64,000 nt of DNA from Ustilaginoidea virens (Eukaryota > Ascomycota > Sordariomycetes > Hypocreales > Clavicipitaceae), in the NCBI RefSeq assembly GCF_000687475.1, contig NC_057319.1, forward strand, positions 5,632,001 through 5,696,000. Reading direction: 5' to 3'. The stretch's first letter is position 1, and each line of letters opens with the position of its first letter. The position numbers and the translations under genes were made by a program. The notes under the pieces were generated by a model. That model had not been told where the DNA came from. It did no database searches and worked only from the letters and a program-made list of their open reading frames with translations. Below are positions 34,365 through 46,206 of this stretch, piece after piece.

Positions 34365-35377
34365 ATGAAAACGGCGTCCCCAGTAAAAGGCCCTGATATG
34401 AAGCTTCTTGCACCTCTGACTGCCGCCCTTTTAGAGCTCATCCTGCTGCGGACGGCGGCTGGGGCCATCGCGCAGCAGAGGCCCCTGGATGCCCTCTCGC
34501 TCCCGCTGCGCCGGTTGAGACCAGTCACAAGCTCCGCCGCGGCCGGCAAACTCGCCGTGCCCGAGGACACGCCCCAGAAATACTTTTCCGAGGCCGGCAG
34601 CACCATGTCTCTGGTCCACTACGACTCCCGGTTCTTCAAGCAGGTCATCAGCTACGGAGACCACCGTGTCGTCCTCCACCATCTCACCCGCAGCTTTCTG
34701 GTCATGATGGAAAAGTACGAGCAGACCTCTTGGCTCGCCCACGGCAGCCTGCTCGGCTGGTGGTGGAACGGCCGCGTCATGCCGTGGGACTTTGACGTCG
34801 ACGTCCAGATGACCGACGCCACCCTGGAATGGCTGGGCGTCCATCTCAACCAGACGGAGCATGCGTACTGGTACACAACCGCCAGCGGCGAGAGGGTCGC
34901 AAAGAAATATCTCCTGGACGTCAACCCGCACTTCAAAGCCCCCGATGCGGGGAAATACCTAGCCAACATGATTGACGGGCGGTGGATCGACATGGACAAC
35001 GGCATGTTCATCGACATCACGGCGCTGCGGCAGCGAGACCCGCAGAGGCCGGGGGAGTGGAGCTGCAAGAACCATCACAGGTACGCCGAAAACGACATTT
35101 GGCCGTTGCAGGCGACGACGTTTGAGGGCACGAGGACGTTTGCTCCGTGGAACGTCAACAAAATCTTGGCCCAGGAGTATGGGGAGGCGTGTCTCACCAA
35201 GCTTGAGCACGAGGGGTGAGTTTTCTTTCCTTATTCTTTTCCGCCTCCCCCCCTTTCTTTTCTTCCATTTTCGGCTGTTTTTTTTTTTTTTTCCACCGCA
35301 TGCTAACCCGAATAAGACATTACTGGAGTGACAGCGAGAAGGAGTGGGTGATAAATGGCGGATCTGAAGCAAGATGA
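34365..35377 (+). CDS. LicD-family phosphotransferase (Mnn4-like), membrane anchored or secreted
   Basis: Exons 34365-35215 and 35317-35377 give 303 residues. The intron (GTGAGT...CGAATAAG) carries a T15 run, and the short last exon adds HYWSDSEKEWVINGGSEAR. A hydrophobic segment at about residues 13-33 follows a short basic start; a second ATG at 34398 would begin right before it. LicD hallmarks are WLAHGSLLGWWWNGRVMPWD (about 123-142) and the acidic triad DFDVDV (Asp142, Asp144, Asp146), then FIDITALRQRDP and KILAQEYGEACLTK. In fungi, Mnn4-type LicD proteins control or perform mannosylphosphate transfer to N- and O-glycans in the Golgi; bacterial LicD moves phosphocholine. At about 300 residues it is far shorter than yeast Mnn4 and lacks its lysine/glutamate-rich tail. 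Confidence 0.87.
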
Positions 35378-37815
35378 CAAGATCTGGGCCAGCAGCTACC
35401 AAATTGGGCCGGGTGAGACAAGGGTTAGGCGATTCTTCATCAATCCAAGCGTTGCATTGTCTTTTATTTTCGGATGCGGCGTAAATGAGGGCGTGGCGAG
35501 CCGGGCGCATGGCCAGCGGCTTGTGGACAGCGCTCCCTGGTGGATGCAGCTTTGCATCACAGACAGCTCTATATCAATCTGACGAGTTTGGGGGCTTATA
35601 TTTCCGTCTGATCAATTCTTCTTGTTAGCCCTGGGCAGGTTTCCGGCTACCGAGCTTTGATCGACTGGTAACTGGGATGCAAAACGAAGATGACACTGCT
35701 GGGCCTCTGGGTTTTTTGCGACTTTTTTTCTTTTCTTCTTTTTGCAGCTCTTTCTCTCTTTCTCTTTGTTTCGGTTTTTCACGCAGGAAATACCATCATA
35801 TCGCACTAGACGCTATTCTGCGGAAATGCTAATCGCAGCAGCCTGACTAGCACATTGGTTTGGAGAAATTGCACTAGATTACAACGTACATAATCTTGAG
35901 ATTCTTTATGGACAGAAAGACGGGGTTTAGCTGGAAAGTCACGCACTCCCCGTACAGCATAACGTGATGCAGTCATATACATATGATGAGAATGAAGCAT
36001 GTAATAGATGGACGTTGTTGTGGTTTGACGGTCCACACTGTGCCTCGCACGCACTTGGATGCCCCAGCGCTGTGTTGCGTGGTCGTCTGTATCCGATGGG
36101 TATGTATGCAGGTACATTGTCGCTCCATTGTCGCTCCGAGGGCGGCCCGATAGCTGTGCGAGAAGAGGCTCGAATCGAGTCTGGGGGTCAAGACGCAAGC
36201 TTTCCCCATCCGGTTGGCCGGTAAGTTTGGGTTTGGCAGATCTCCACCGCTGGTGATCCGCTAATCGCCAAGTCGGGGAAATACCAGACCCGACTTGCCT
36301 TTGTGATCCTTTCCATGAAAAAGAACCGGCGACGGGCCCCTGGGCGGCGACGGAAGTAGCCAAAGGATGTAGCCAAATTCAATGCGCGGTTCCAGGCCGA
36401 GGTTTGCACGACTTGGCTCCCAGACTTCCCCGATTGCATGACTTGTTGCTGCTGCGTACTCCGTACATACGGAGTAATTGTAGGGAGTGCTATGCAAAGG
36501 CTTCTTTGATATTTTCCGACCTTCGGCTGCCTCGGAAACGCTGATACGTAGTACTACATGTACACCCACCCCCACCCCAACCAATCAACTTCGCCAGCAA
36601 GCGATCCTACTGTATGTATCCAGGGTCCGATGACTTCTCGCCTGGGTCCCCACGTCAAAAAGAACCTAACGGCTTCTGGGCTTGCTTTGCTCGTCACGAG
36701 ACTTTCTCAAACAACAACCCAAACTGAACCACCACAACAATCGATGACTAGAAACGGACCACAAAGGCTGCAGACTCTTGGCGCCACGTGTCCCCTAGCG
36801 TCCTGCCATTCGCGCCCCCCAGCCCCCCCAGAGCGATCCAAAACCGGTCAAGATGGTCATTGCAAGATGACAGGGAAGAATCGTGCGTGGGGAACCAACT
36901 ATATTTGAGACAGGGCGGCATTGAGAGGAGGGTCTTGGCGTGGCTTCTATGCGAATGGGACAATATCACAACGGTTATTGTGCAGAATCTAACGAATCCA
37001 ACCTGTCGGCACTTGGAAGGGAAGCCAGCCGTCTCTGCCTCGTCAACGCGATTCCATCTACCCTTTTCATGTCCCTCTCCTGACATTCCTTGGAATCTTC
37101 ACCTGGGCCAGGAGGAGACGGACGGGACAAAGACGGCTGCTCAACATGCCGAGCCTCTCACCATGTATCGACGGGATCAAAGGCCATCCTGGGTCCGTGG
37201 GATTCCACCTCGATCCGCTCATGAAACTCTGTTTTTTCTCGTACCCACTTCGTCCTCGGAATGCTGCACACCATCAGCAGACAAGTGTTGCGGCACCCCC
37301 ATGCCAGCAACGGATGGGGAAATAATTTACTCGCCCGTCATGTCGACAGGTTCCAAACTATGGCCGATGCGATTGTTTTCTACGAGCACAAATGCCCACG
37401 ATTCAAACCTTTTCCTTCGCTTCCGTCAGTAGCTCGGAGCTCTGCAGGAGACGACACGTCCGTCGAGTTGGCATCGGCCGGGACATTCAACCAGCTGTAT
37501 ACGAGCTCGAGGCGTTTTTACCGCAATCGTCATCAATCAACAATAGGAATACTGACCTACCCCAGCCACACCCCCCGCTTTTGGTTAGATGTTCTTGCCT
37601 CTGCCAAGACTCGATATTGATAGTTGGCATATTAATCAGTCGACTCGTCAAGCATTTCCAGCCGTTGGCGGTGTTTCGTTGAAAAGGCTTATTCTGTCAC
37701 TTCGCTAGCATTTGCGATTTTCCGAGAGATTTTGTCTGCGACTGCGACTGCGATTGCGATTTTGCGACCCGCTGTTCGGCAATTCCCACCAGCCAACGTT
37801 GGCTAGGACTCTGCC
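35378..37815. other. Intergenic, no gene recognised
   Basis: About 2.4 kb of short frames only. A face-to-face pair of the ACTCCGTA/TACGGAGT word lies at 36456-36477. Confidence 0.5.
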
Positions 37816-39535
37816 ATGAAAATGTTCACATCATCATTACCTAGACGGCTCGCTATTGCTAGCTGTGTCCTTGGTTGTCTTGCCGAGGCCCAGCTCAAAC
37901 TGGATAACAGAGGTACATGCGTATTCCGAACAAAGATCCTCGCCCATCAAAAGATGCAAGTCAAAGTAACAAGCGTGGTGCAGATGATATCATTCAGACT
38001 GCCAAAACAGTAGCCCACGACCTTATGCTTCTGTACCACGGCAACGAGTACGGCCAAACTCCTGGTCTACTCCCCGGGCCCCCAGCCTCGGGCCTCGGCC
38101 CCTACTACTGGTGGCAAGCTGGTGCTCTTATGGGAACACTCATCGATTACTGGAAGTTCACGGGCGACAGTACCTACAACGACATAGTCATGCAAGGCAT
38201 GTTGCATCAAGTCGGCGAGGATCAAGACTACATGCCGCGGAACCAAACCCTTTCCCTCGGCAACGACGACCAAGGCTTCTGGGGTCTTTCTGCTTTGCTA
38301 GCCGCAGAGAACAAGTTTCCCGATCCACCCGCCGACAAGCCCCAATGGTTGGCTCTTGCGCAAGCTGTTTGGAATACGCAGGCGAATCCGGATCGATATG
38401 ACGGGACGTGCAATGGTGGTTTGCGGTGGCAGATTCCCCCTACGAACCAAGGATACGACTACAAGAACAGTATGTGTCATTCATTGCCCCCGCAGAGTCG
38501 CTCGTTCTTTCCCCTCATCCATCGATCCACTCTTTTGGCGGGAGATTGCTAAGTCGTGATGAACAGCCATATCTAATGGAGTCTTCTTCAATATGGGGGC
38601 CAGGCTCGCCCGGTATACCCAAAACGACTCCTACGCTGTGCGGGCCGAAAAGGCATGGGACTGGCTCTGGGGCGTCCAGTTCATTGATCACCAAACCTGG
38701 GCTGTCTACGACGGTGCAAACGTCAAGGAGAACTGTAGCAATGTTGTCAAACCTCAGTACTCGTACAACGCTGCCATCCTCGCTCAAGGCGCTGCCTTTA
38801 TGTACAACTATGTATGTGCGCTTCCATACCCACCCCTGCTCCACTTCCGAAGTATTTCCACCGTTTCGGTTTGTAGCCCCTGCTAATGATTCCAAGACAA
38901 ACGCGGACACCAAGTGGAAAACCCGCCTCGACAACCTCCTGGGCCCCCTCCTCAAAACCTTCTTCCCCAACGGCATCGCATACGAATTGCCCTGCGAAGG
39001 GAAAACCGGCAAAGGAACATGCACGCCCGATATGCTATCATATAAAGGTTACGTTCACCGCTGGCTAGCCGTCGTGACACAAATCGCGCCCTATACCAAG
39101 GATAACATCATGCCGATACTAAAGTCATCTGCCCAAGCAGCCGTGAAGCAGTGCACTGGCGGAACCAGCGGTCACCAGTGCGGATTCTACTGGGGTCTCG
39201 GAAGATTTGTAGATCCCAGTGTCGACAGAACTACTGGTGCGGGAGAGGAGATGGATGTTTTGGCTGCTGTTTCCAGTTTGCTTATAGAAGATGTGACGGC
39301 GCCTGTCACCAATTCAACGGGTGGTACATCCAAGGGCAATCCGAACGCCGGCGGGAAGGATGATGTGTTCCTCACACCAAAGTCGGTTACCTTGGCGGAT
39401 AAGGTAGGTGCCGGAATCGTGACGGCGGTGTGGTTGATTGCTGGTGGCGCCCTGTTTGCGTGGATGAGTTTCTTTGACAAGGCGGGCTTCGACATGCCGA
39501 TGCAACCGAGTGAGCTGCAGCCGAATCTGCGCTGA
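37816..39535 (+). CDS. GPI-type GH76 alpha-1,6-mannanase (Dfg5/Dcw1-like)
   Basis: Four exons, 37816-37912, 37984-38469, 38567-38811 and 38897-39535, give 488 residues. A signal peptide (to about residue 25) leads to YYWWQAGALMGTLIDYW and the catalytic pair Asp127-Asp128 in LSLGNDDQGFWG. Other marks are CNGGLRWQI, NGVFFNMGARLARYT, WDWLWGVQFID and CGFYWGLGRFVDPS. A Ser/Thr/Gly-rich stretch and a final hydrophobic segment (about 450-470) suggest GPI attachment or a membrane anchor, as in Dfg5 and Dcw1. These transglycosidases attach GPI proteins to cell-wall glucan by acting on the GPI mannan. The first intron's acceptor (GGTGCAG at 37977-37983) is the least certain; it gives KLDNRDDIIQTAKTVAHD. 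Confidence 0.9.
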
Positions 39536-42500
39536 TGGAGATGGGGGGTCAGTATGAATCGCCAGAGTGGGATGGACAAGGCTGGAACTCACACGAGTCT
39601 CGCCAACACCTGGGGGTCAGGAATCAGCACTGTGGGAAACAGTGCTTGAATGCTGTGTCCGGTGGGTGTCCGCTGCGATATGCTGTGCACCGTTCCACGG
39701 AGAGATGAGTAGTTTTGCCGGATGATTTCGACGCGGCGAGGGTCCGCGGCCCCTTTCGTCCATCAGATCGAGGTCCGTGACGGAAGCGCAGCCAGAGTCC
39801 TGCATCAGACGGCGAGACCAAGGACAACCTACCTAGCCTTGCGGAAGAAGTACTCCGGGGGACCCGAGCAAAGAGGGACCGAGCAAACACATGATTTCGT
39901 TCGGCCGAGGAAGCCAATGTATGTGAACCGGAGGCGAGCCCTGCTGGTGCGTCAAGCCATGGGCAAGAGACGTATTCGCCAGACGCAAATGAATGAAGAG
40001 GGCATATGTCGAACCGGATTTCTCAGAGACTACTGAACTCCCACAGTTTTATGGACCCGTACGAACGTCATTGATGTTTTGCGCCTTTATTCCGAAAAGG
40101 CTAGATCGGACCCGAGAGGGGCAATAGCCAGTCCCGTTGTGACATGGCGGGTTTGAGGCGCACGTCAACCCCTCGTGAACGGCAGGCCATTGTGACGCAC
40201 CTGACGGCAGCTGCACCACCTCTGGACTACTATGTATGTCTGCCTTACTGCTACGGTGTTGGGAGCCATTGCTGTAGCTGTATCGACTCTCCTTGACCGT
40301 CATGTCGCGTGAAACCTGCCAACTTCAAGTCGAGCGATTTGCCGTTGAAAGAGCAAATTCCCAGCCTCTTACTTTGGAAAACTTGGGGTGAGGAGCCGTT
40401 GGACACGTAGGCGGCCATGTCGCCTGAGATTTGGGGGAGGGGGGGGGGATGGATGTCACCTGGGGGAGCGGTGGTTGGTCGTGATCAGACAGGTAATGCA
40501 AGATTGGCATTTGATGATAGCACGTCCGTCCGCGATCTGCCTGCTGCCAAAACGCCTGGCCGCAGTCAACTTTCAAGGATGGAGGTCCCGAGGCCCACGT
40601 GAATGGCGCAAGTGAGCAGGGCGACTGTTAGCAAGGCCATCACATCACGCACGCGCAGACACGGGTCCTAATCCGTGCGTCTTGTCAGCGTTTGCTGGAG
40701 GCGCACGCATTCAGTATGTTGGCGTTGTGCAAGAAGCGAAGAATTGCACGTACCTGCGGGTACGGAGTATCACCGAAGGGGATTTACAGGATAGCATGCA
40801 CGGTTGCTATGGGCTACAAAGTGGATTGAGTTGAGACTTTAGTACGAGAGTATATATGCAAAGACGACTAGAGTGATGTCGTGTGTGTGGATGAACGACG
40901 GGTAGGAAAAGGGGGATGAGAGGGGTGGGGGTGCGATATGGGCGGTGTGTGTGGGTGTGGTTTACTATCAACTGACTGGTTTGAGGTGTAGTCAATGTTG
41001 AATGCGCATTGGAGTGGTAGTGGTAGTGGTAGTCTGGTGGCAGCTCGTGCCGCAAACCCTGCATGGGTACCTAGGAGGTAGGTATCGTTGGTCTGGAAGT
41101 TGGGATCAATTTATACCTGCGGTATTCAGCATCTGCATGGTAGCCGCACTGCGCCGTGCCGAGTGCTCCGTACCAGGTAGCACCGACAGGGCTATCTGAC
41201 CGGGTATATGCAGAGATGATGGCACCCAGGATTTTCAGGTGTAGAAGCCCGAGGATAATTTCGCCTCTGTGCAGGGATCCTAGACCAGTCTGCTTCCTGG
41301 GAGTCAGAACCTACACATACCTACTAGGTACCGTGGGAGTCGGACAACTGCGTTTTGGCAGATAAAGGTTCCAGCCCGTCATGGCGCCTCGCCTTCTTGG
41401 CCCGCAGTCCTTCCAGATGCTCACCGGCCCCTCTACATATTGCTATCAATGCACTGCTATGGCATCAAATTCATTTGAGGATGCTGTCTGGCAGGCGCCA
41501 GAATATCCAGATGCCGACTAATGGAACGATCAATCGCATCAGCCCCGAGTGAAGACACTAAACACGCTGCCACCGCCCAAGCCAACTGCATACCGCAAGG
41601 CTTTTTTGAGACGACTGGGCCAACCAACCAGACTGCTGTCGCCGCACACAAGCCCAGCCCCAGATCTGCCACGAGCCCAGGGAGGCTGCAAGCTTCGCCA
41701 TTTGCCGTCAGCTGCGTCACGGAAAGGCGCAAGCAAAATCAAGCTGGGCAGGTCACATTGCCGCCTGCGACCAAACTCTGGGACGCTGCCACCGCATGAA
41801 CTGGCTGCCTTCCTGGAGCCTGGCCTGTAGCGAGGGACGTGTGCCCAGGCCTCCTTTCAATGGGGACATCAACGTCCAATGCTTGCGCAAATCCGGCGAG
41901 GCGAGCTTGTCCAGGCAAGCAGCCTGCGGGGCTTGCTCCGTGCGCTCCCCTGCGGCGATTTGGGCCCCCCTCCCCACCCACGCCCCAAGCGCAGGAGGCG
42001 GGATGCTGATCGAGGATGTACAGCAGCAGCAGCGGGCGTACCTCCGTACTCTGTACGGACTCACGGGGTAGCTCAACCAAGTCTTGTATTCCGTCTGGTA
42101 TGCCGCCCCTGACTTGAACCCGGGGTCGAGCCATCATCCCCTTTTCACAGGTAGTGAAGCATCCTGCTGTGTGGCTGACGGGCCGATACCGGACTAAAAC
42201 ATATGTACCACCACCCCATGCACTTTTCCACGTAGAGCGACTACTAAGAATAAGGGGGATGGATGCTCGATAACGCTACCCTTCCTTGTTTTAATTCTCC
42301 TGCGCTCTTGTTTTATACGGTCCATTATAACTGGTCCGACGAGTCCCAACTTGGGAGACCCACCGAAATCTCGGCTGGACCTCTTTTGTCTGGGCAGTCC
42401 GTACTCCGTACAATCCTAATCCTTGTCATCCCCTGCCCAGACTTGAGCGGGCTCATTGTTTGCTTGTCCAATAACTTGCCCGTCCACCCACCAACATGTG

Positions 42501-43424
42501 CATCAAGATTCAGGAGTTACGACCCAGGAGCCAGGACAGGACTGAATTGGCTCCGAGGCTTGTCATCATTATCGGCGCCATTTGCGAGGAACACTGCGGC
42601 CCTCATTGCTGGTGGCCGCTGCTTGTTTCATCCCATCCCCCCCCCCCCCCCCCTTCCCCGCCGCCGGGTTCATATCCGTAGGGTGTTCAAGCCGTCATTT
42701 ACAATCCACGCTGGAAAACTCCCAATGGTACGAAAGCACCACTCACCTGCTGTCTGGTCTTCTGAAGCTCCAGCCCAGCGGGTTAAGGTACCTCGTCATG
42801 TGTCAAAGAACAAAGTTGACGGTCATCCCTCAACATCCTCGCACTTTCCTGAAACCACCTCGTACCTTCCTTTCGCTTGCCTCCCCACACATCAAGATTG
42901 ATTCTCTCTCTCTCTTTTTTTTTTTTATTCCCAGCGTGTTTTGCTCCGTCCCTTGTTTCTCTCCTTCTTTTTTTCTTGCTTTTGTTTTTTCTTTGGATTG
43001 CCTACTTGTGAATACCAGCTGCTCGGTTTCTTCGCCATCTTTGAATCCGTCTGGGCTTTCTACCCGAGACGCTGAACAAGGCGGCACACATCACAGTTCC
43101 CAAGGTTTCTCTTCACTCGCTTGTATGATCGATTATCAAAGCAGCAGTCGTTAACACCTCAACGTTTCTTTCAGAAGTGCTCCTCAGGAGCCTTTGACGA
43201 CATCACCCGTCTAGACGAATGTCTTGTTCCAGGCCTCGACCGCTCCTGCCAAAACCCATTTCCGAAAGTGCAGCAGATCCCACGGTACCCCTGAAGTTGT
43301 CTGCCGGCTATTGAACTTGCCACTTGTTGTTTCAATGGCTTCCATAAAGGAACTTTCATTCCCTTCTACAAGGAGGAAATACAAAGTGGGTGCCTTGTTT
43401 TTGGGCCCTCAACATTCAGTGACC
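39536..43424. other. Long gene-free region
   Basis: About 3.9 kb with no supported gene. It has a (GTGGTA)n stretch near 41013-41032, a C17 run at 42637-42653 and a pyrimidine-rich stretch (42902-43010) that is probably the leader of the downstream glycosyltransferase. ACTCCGTA-type words are near 40761, 42045 and 42401. Confidence 0.5.
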
Positions 43425-45047
43425 ATGCGAAGTCCTTGGGTCAGAGCTCTTCTTACCGCCTTGTGCATGCTGCTTGTTTTTATCGCAGTTTTACGGACAG
43501 AGTCACTGCCAAGACACCAACGTATTTTCCACAAATCCGGTGTAAAAGCCAGCCAAGGGCACCAAAAACACCAGAGACCGCTGGATGGACTCAAATCGCC
43601 CGTGCTAAGCAGCTCCATGATTGGCGATGCAGGTTTCAGGGCGAGCAGCTTGAACATGAGTTGCAGTGCAGACATGCCACGCATGCACGCAATCAAGGAA
43701 AAGTACAGCTTGGATGACAGTTTTCAGTACCTGAAGCGATACGTTCGTTTCACCAGAACCGAAGGCTTGGAGCGCAAGCGCATGACCAAGCTTTCTCAGA
43801 ATCTTCTCAACGGGGCCTTCAAGACGGTCGACATCAACAAACGGCATGCCGAAATCTCGTGTGATGCACCCTTGGAGATCCAAGTAACCGCTTCTGGACT
43901 GCCGTCTACTGCCAATGCGAGCGACTTCATGTTTGGCGTGTCAACGACATTCAAGCGATTCATGGACCCGGAAACGACCCCCATCAACGAATGGATCTTT
44001 TGGCTCACCGACAGCCGCGGCCATTCCAACGGCGGCAAACTGCTGCTCATGCTCCTTGACGCAAGCGATGACGAACTCCAGCAAGTCGCCAACATGCTGG
44101 GCGATGTGGGCATCGACGTTGATGTTTATCATTCCGACTCTTCCTTGGAAATGGCCGTCCGCTATCTCAGCCTCGTGCCTACGCTGTACACACACCCAGA
44201 TGTCTCCAGCAAGAAGTGGCTTGTGACGTGCGATGATGATACCTTCTTCCCGAGCATGCACGGGCTGGTCAGTAAGATGAAGACCTTTGACCATAGCCGC
44301 GAGATGTATATCGGCACCTTGTCGGAGGATACCGGAGCTCTGGAGCGCCATGGTTCTCAAGCTTTTGGTGGCGGTGGCGTCTTCTTGTCCGTGCCCATGG
44401 CGGAGAAGATTACGAAGCTTTACAGCAGCTGCATAACGGAGCAGAAGATTCTCGAGTCGAATTCTGGCTGGGGTCCTCAAGGCGACATAATCTTGCGCAA
44501 ATGCATCTACGAAAATACCGACACCAGATTGACCACAGTTTGGGATCTATGGCAGGAGGATTTCTTTGGCCACCCGGCCGGATTTTACGAATGGGGCATC
44601 AAGCCTCTCTCGCTCCACCACTACCGCGGCGGCGGTTGGCACATAGCCAAGCCCGGTCAATACGCCAAGATTGCGCATTCTTGTGGTGAAGATTGCACCC
44701 TGCAACGGTTTCAAACCAAGGACAACTTTATCATTTCGGGATATTCAATCGCACAGTATCCCGAGGGAGTTGGCTTTGATACCAACCAGGTCGAGGCGAC
44801 ACTTCACGCCGCACCCGAGGACAGGGGCTGGAACCTTGATTTCATGATGGGACCGCAGCGACCAAATCTGGAGAGGACCGGCAAAAAGATTGCGTGGGAG
44901 CTGGAGGAGTCGGACGTGCAGGCAGACGGTTCAGTCTCGCAAACGTATATCCGAAAGAAGAACGACGAGCGATGGGTCCATGCTGACAAGCAACCGATGA
45001 GCAATATCGACGGCGTCATTGAACTTGTTTGGATTCCCGCATCATAG
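43425..45047 (+). CDS. GT31/DUF604-like type II Golgi glycosyltransferase
   Basis: A single exon of 540 residues from the ATG at 43425, which has a good context (GTGACCATG) and places a membrane span (about residues 8-24, VRALLTALCMLLVFIAV) right behind a short basic start. In-frame ATGs at 43335 and 43224 could lengthen it by 30 or 67 residues. The lumenal part has INEWIFWLTDSRGHSNGGKL, KKWLVTCDDDTFFPS with the metal-binding DDD (residues 270-272), QAFGGGGVFLSVPMAEKI, GWGPQGDIILRKCI and HPAGFYEWGIKPLSLHHYRG. This is the fungal branch of the Fringe/beta-1,3-galactosyltransferase superfamily; acceptor and donor sugars are unknown. The nearby GH76 and LicD-type genes share only a broad glycan theme. 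Confidence 0.82.
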   Translation: MRSPWVRALLTALCMLLVFIAVLRTESLPRHQRIFHKSGVKASQGHQKHQRPLDGLKSPVLSSSMIGDAGFRASSLNMSCSADMPRMHAIKEKYSLDDSFQYLKRYVRFTRTEGLERKRMTKLSQNLLNGAFKTVDINKRHAEISCDAPLEIQVTASGLPSTANASDFMFGVSTTFKRFMDPETTPINEWIFWLTDSRGHSNGGKLLLMLLDASDDELQQVANMLGDVGIDVDVYHSDSSLEMAVRYLSLVPTLYTHPDVSSKKWLVTCDDDTFFPSMHGLVSKMKTFDHSREMYIGTLSEDTGALERHGSQAFGGGGVFLSVPMAEKITKLYSSCITEQKILESNSGWGPQGDIILRKCIYENTDTRLTTVWDLWQEDFFGHPAGFYEWGIKPLSLHHYRGGGWHIAKPGQYAKIAHSCGEDCTLQRFQTKDNFIISGYSIAQYPEGVGFDTNQVEATLHAAPEDRGWNLDFMMGPQRPNLERTGKKIAWELEESDVQADGSVSQTYIRKKNDERWVHADKQPMSNIDGVIELVWIPAS

Positions 45048-45654
45048 AGTCGCATATAGCGTGTTGATACATTGTCGCCATTTCTTCCCCTTGTACCCAT
45101 ATTTTATTCACCTTTGCCAGAATCATGTCGAGATATTTTGTGTCTAATATTCTTTTCGTTTGAGACTAATTGGGGCGCTTTCCTCCACGGCTTGACCTGT
45201 GACACGAAAAAGGTCATGCCATGGGGCGCGCCCGACCAATATTGCAGGCATCCATCTTGATCCGGACCGAGGTCATATCTTTTTTTTTTTGCTTCTTCTT
45301 TTTTTCCCGTTCCCAATGCGATGATTGGACCTAGTTTTGGGAGGGTTGAATACCAGGCGATTCGCCATGGCGCATGTAAAGGTCCTTTGTCGGTATGCAT
45401 GACGGTTTCTGGCTTTAACGCGGCGACTTGGAGCCACGGTTATCATCTGCACTTTATCGAGCATTATTACCTGGGGGAGATAATACCAACTACTCTTTAT
45501 GCTGAGACCATCTGTGATGCAGGCAGGCGCATGGAAAAGTGCCGCAACTCGTCGTATAAAAGTCAAATGCATTTTGACTACATAGTGTGCAGACTGCGTT
45601 GTTTCCAAGCACGGCTGCGCTGCCCTCCGTCCCCAGCATGTCCGATGCTGCTGC
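45048..45654. other. Convergent intergenic region
   Basis: Lies between the 3' ends of the glycosyltransferase and the alkyltransferase-like gene; nothing else seen. Confidence 0.5.
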
Positions 45655-46174
45655 TCACGCCCCCGCGCCAGGAGGCGGCAACGCGCTCGGAAACCATCCG
45701 TACTGCTCCAGGTCGACCGTCCACTCGCCCAGCGCACCGCGGGCAACCGCCACGCCTTCCGCCCGCAGAGCATCCGCCTGGCGCTGCGCCCCGCCCGGCT
45801 GCGATCTGCGGACCCTCGTCAGGGACTTTTCTTGGCCCGGCCGGCCGGCCAGGATGCGGCAGCGCCAACGTACCTCGGGGATATCCTTCCCTGGGCGTTG
45901 ATGACCCGCTGCCACGGGACGTTGCCGGCGTGGAACGGGAGCGACGCGTCCGCGGGGAGATGCCTCATGCACGTGCCGACTTGGCGGGGTCGTTGGGCTG
46001 CGACGCGGAGTGAGGATCAGGTCCGGGGGGGGTAAGAAGGGGCGGGGGGCTTGACGTACGCGTGCCGACGAGCATGGCGATGTGGCTGTAGGAAGTTACT
46101 TTGCCGGGTGGGATCTGCTGCACGGCGGAGCAGACGGCGTGGAAGAAGGCGGTTGCTTCGTCGGAGGGGGGCAT
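45655..46174 (-). CDS. ATL1: Alkyltransferase-like DNA repair protein
   Basis: Exons 46174-46060, 45997-45874 and 45805-45655 (minus strand) give 129 residues. The chain reads PPGKVTSYSHIAMLVGTPQR, PRQVGTCMRHLPADASLPFH and NVPWQRVINAQGRISPR, the DNA-binding fold of O6-alkylguanine transferases. The reactive cysteine motif PCHR is replaced by PWQR (Trp67), so it cannot transfer the alkyl group. Proteins of this type, such as S. pombe Atl1, flag bulky O6-alkylguanine lesions for nucleotide excision repair in the nucleus. The last exon needs the acceptor at GTCCGCAG; the next AG breaks the frame. The start is oddly placed directly after a 32-nt poly(C) stretch on the coding strand. Confidence 0.88.

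Positions 46175-46206
<32 letters not shown>
46175..46206 (+). repeat. Poly(G) run, 32 nt, adjacent to a start codon
   Basis: Uninterrupted G32 on the plus strand; on the coding strand of the alkyltransferase-like gene it is C32 ending exactly at the ATG. Confidence 0.85.

Noticed and set aside
36788..37432. 214-codon frame upstream of the GH76 gene
   Set aside because: No domain, no credible exon partners and irregular composition; treated as non-coding.
42060..42140. B-box-like GGGTTCAAGTC suggesting a tRNA on the minus strand
   Set aside because: The T-stem does not pair and no A box or acceptor arm is present at the right distance.
45048..45600. 230-codon plus-strand frame starting at 45321
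   Set aside because: It overlaps the alkyltransferase-like gene in antisense and has no recognisable domain.
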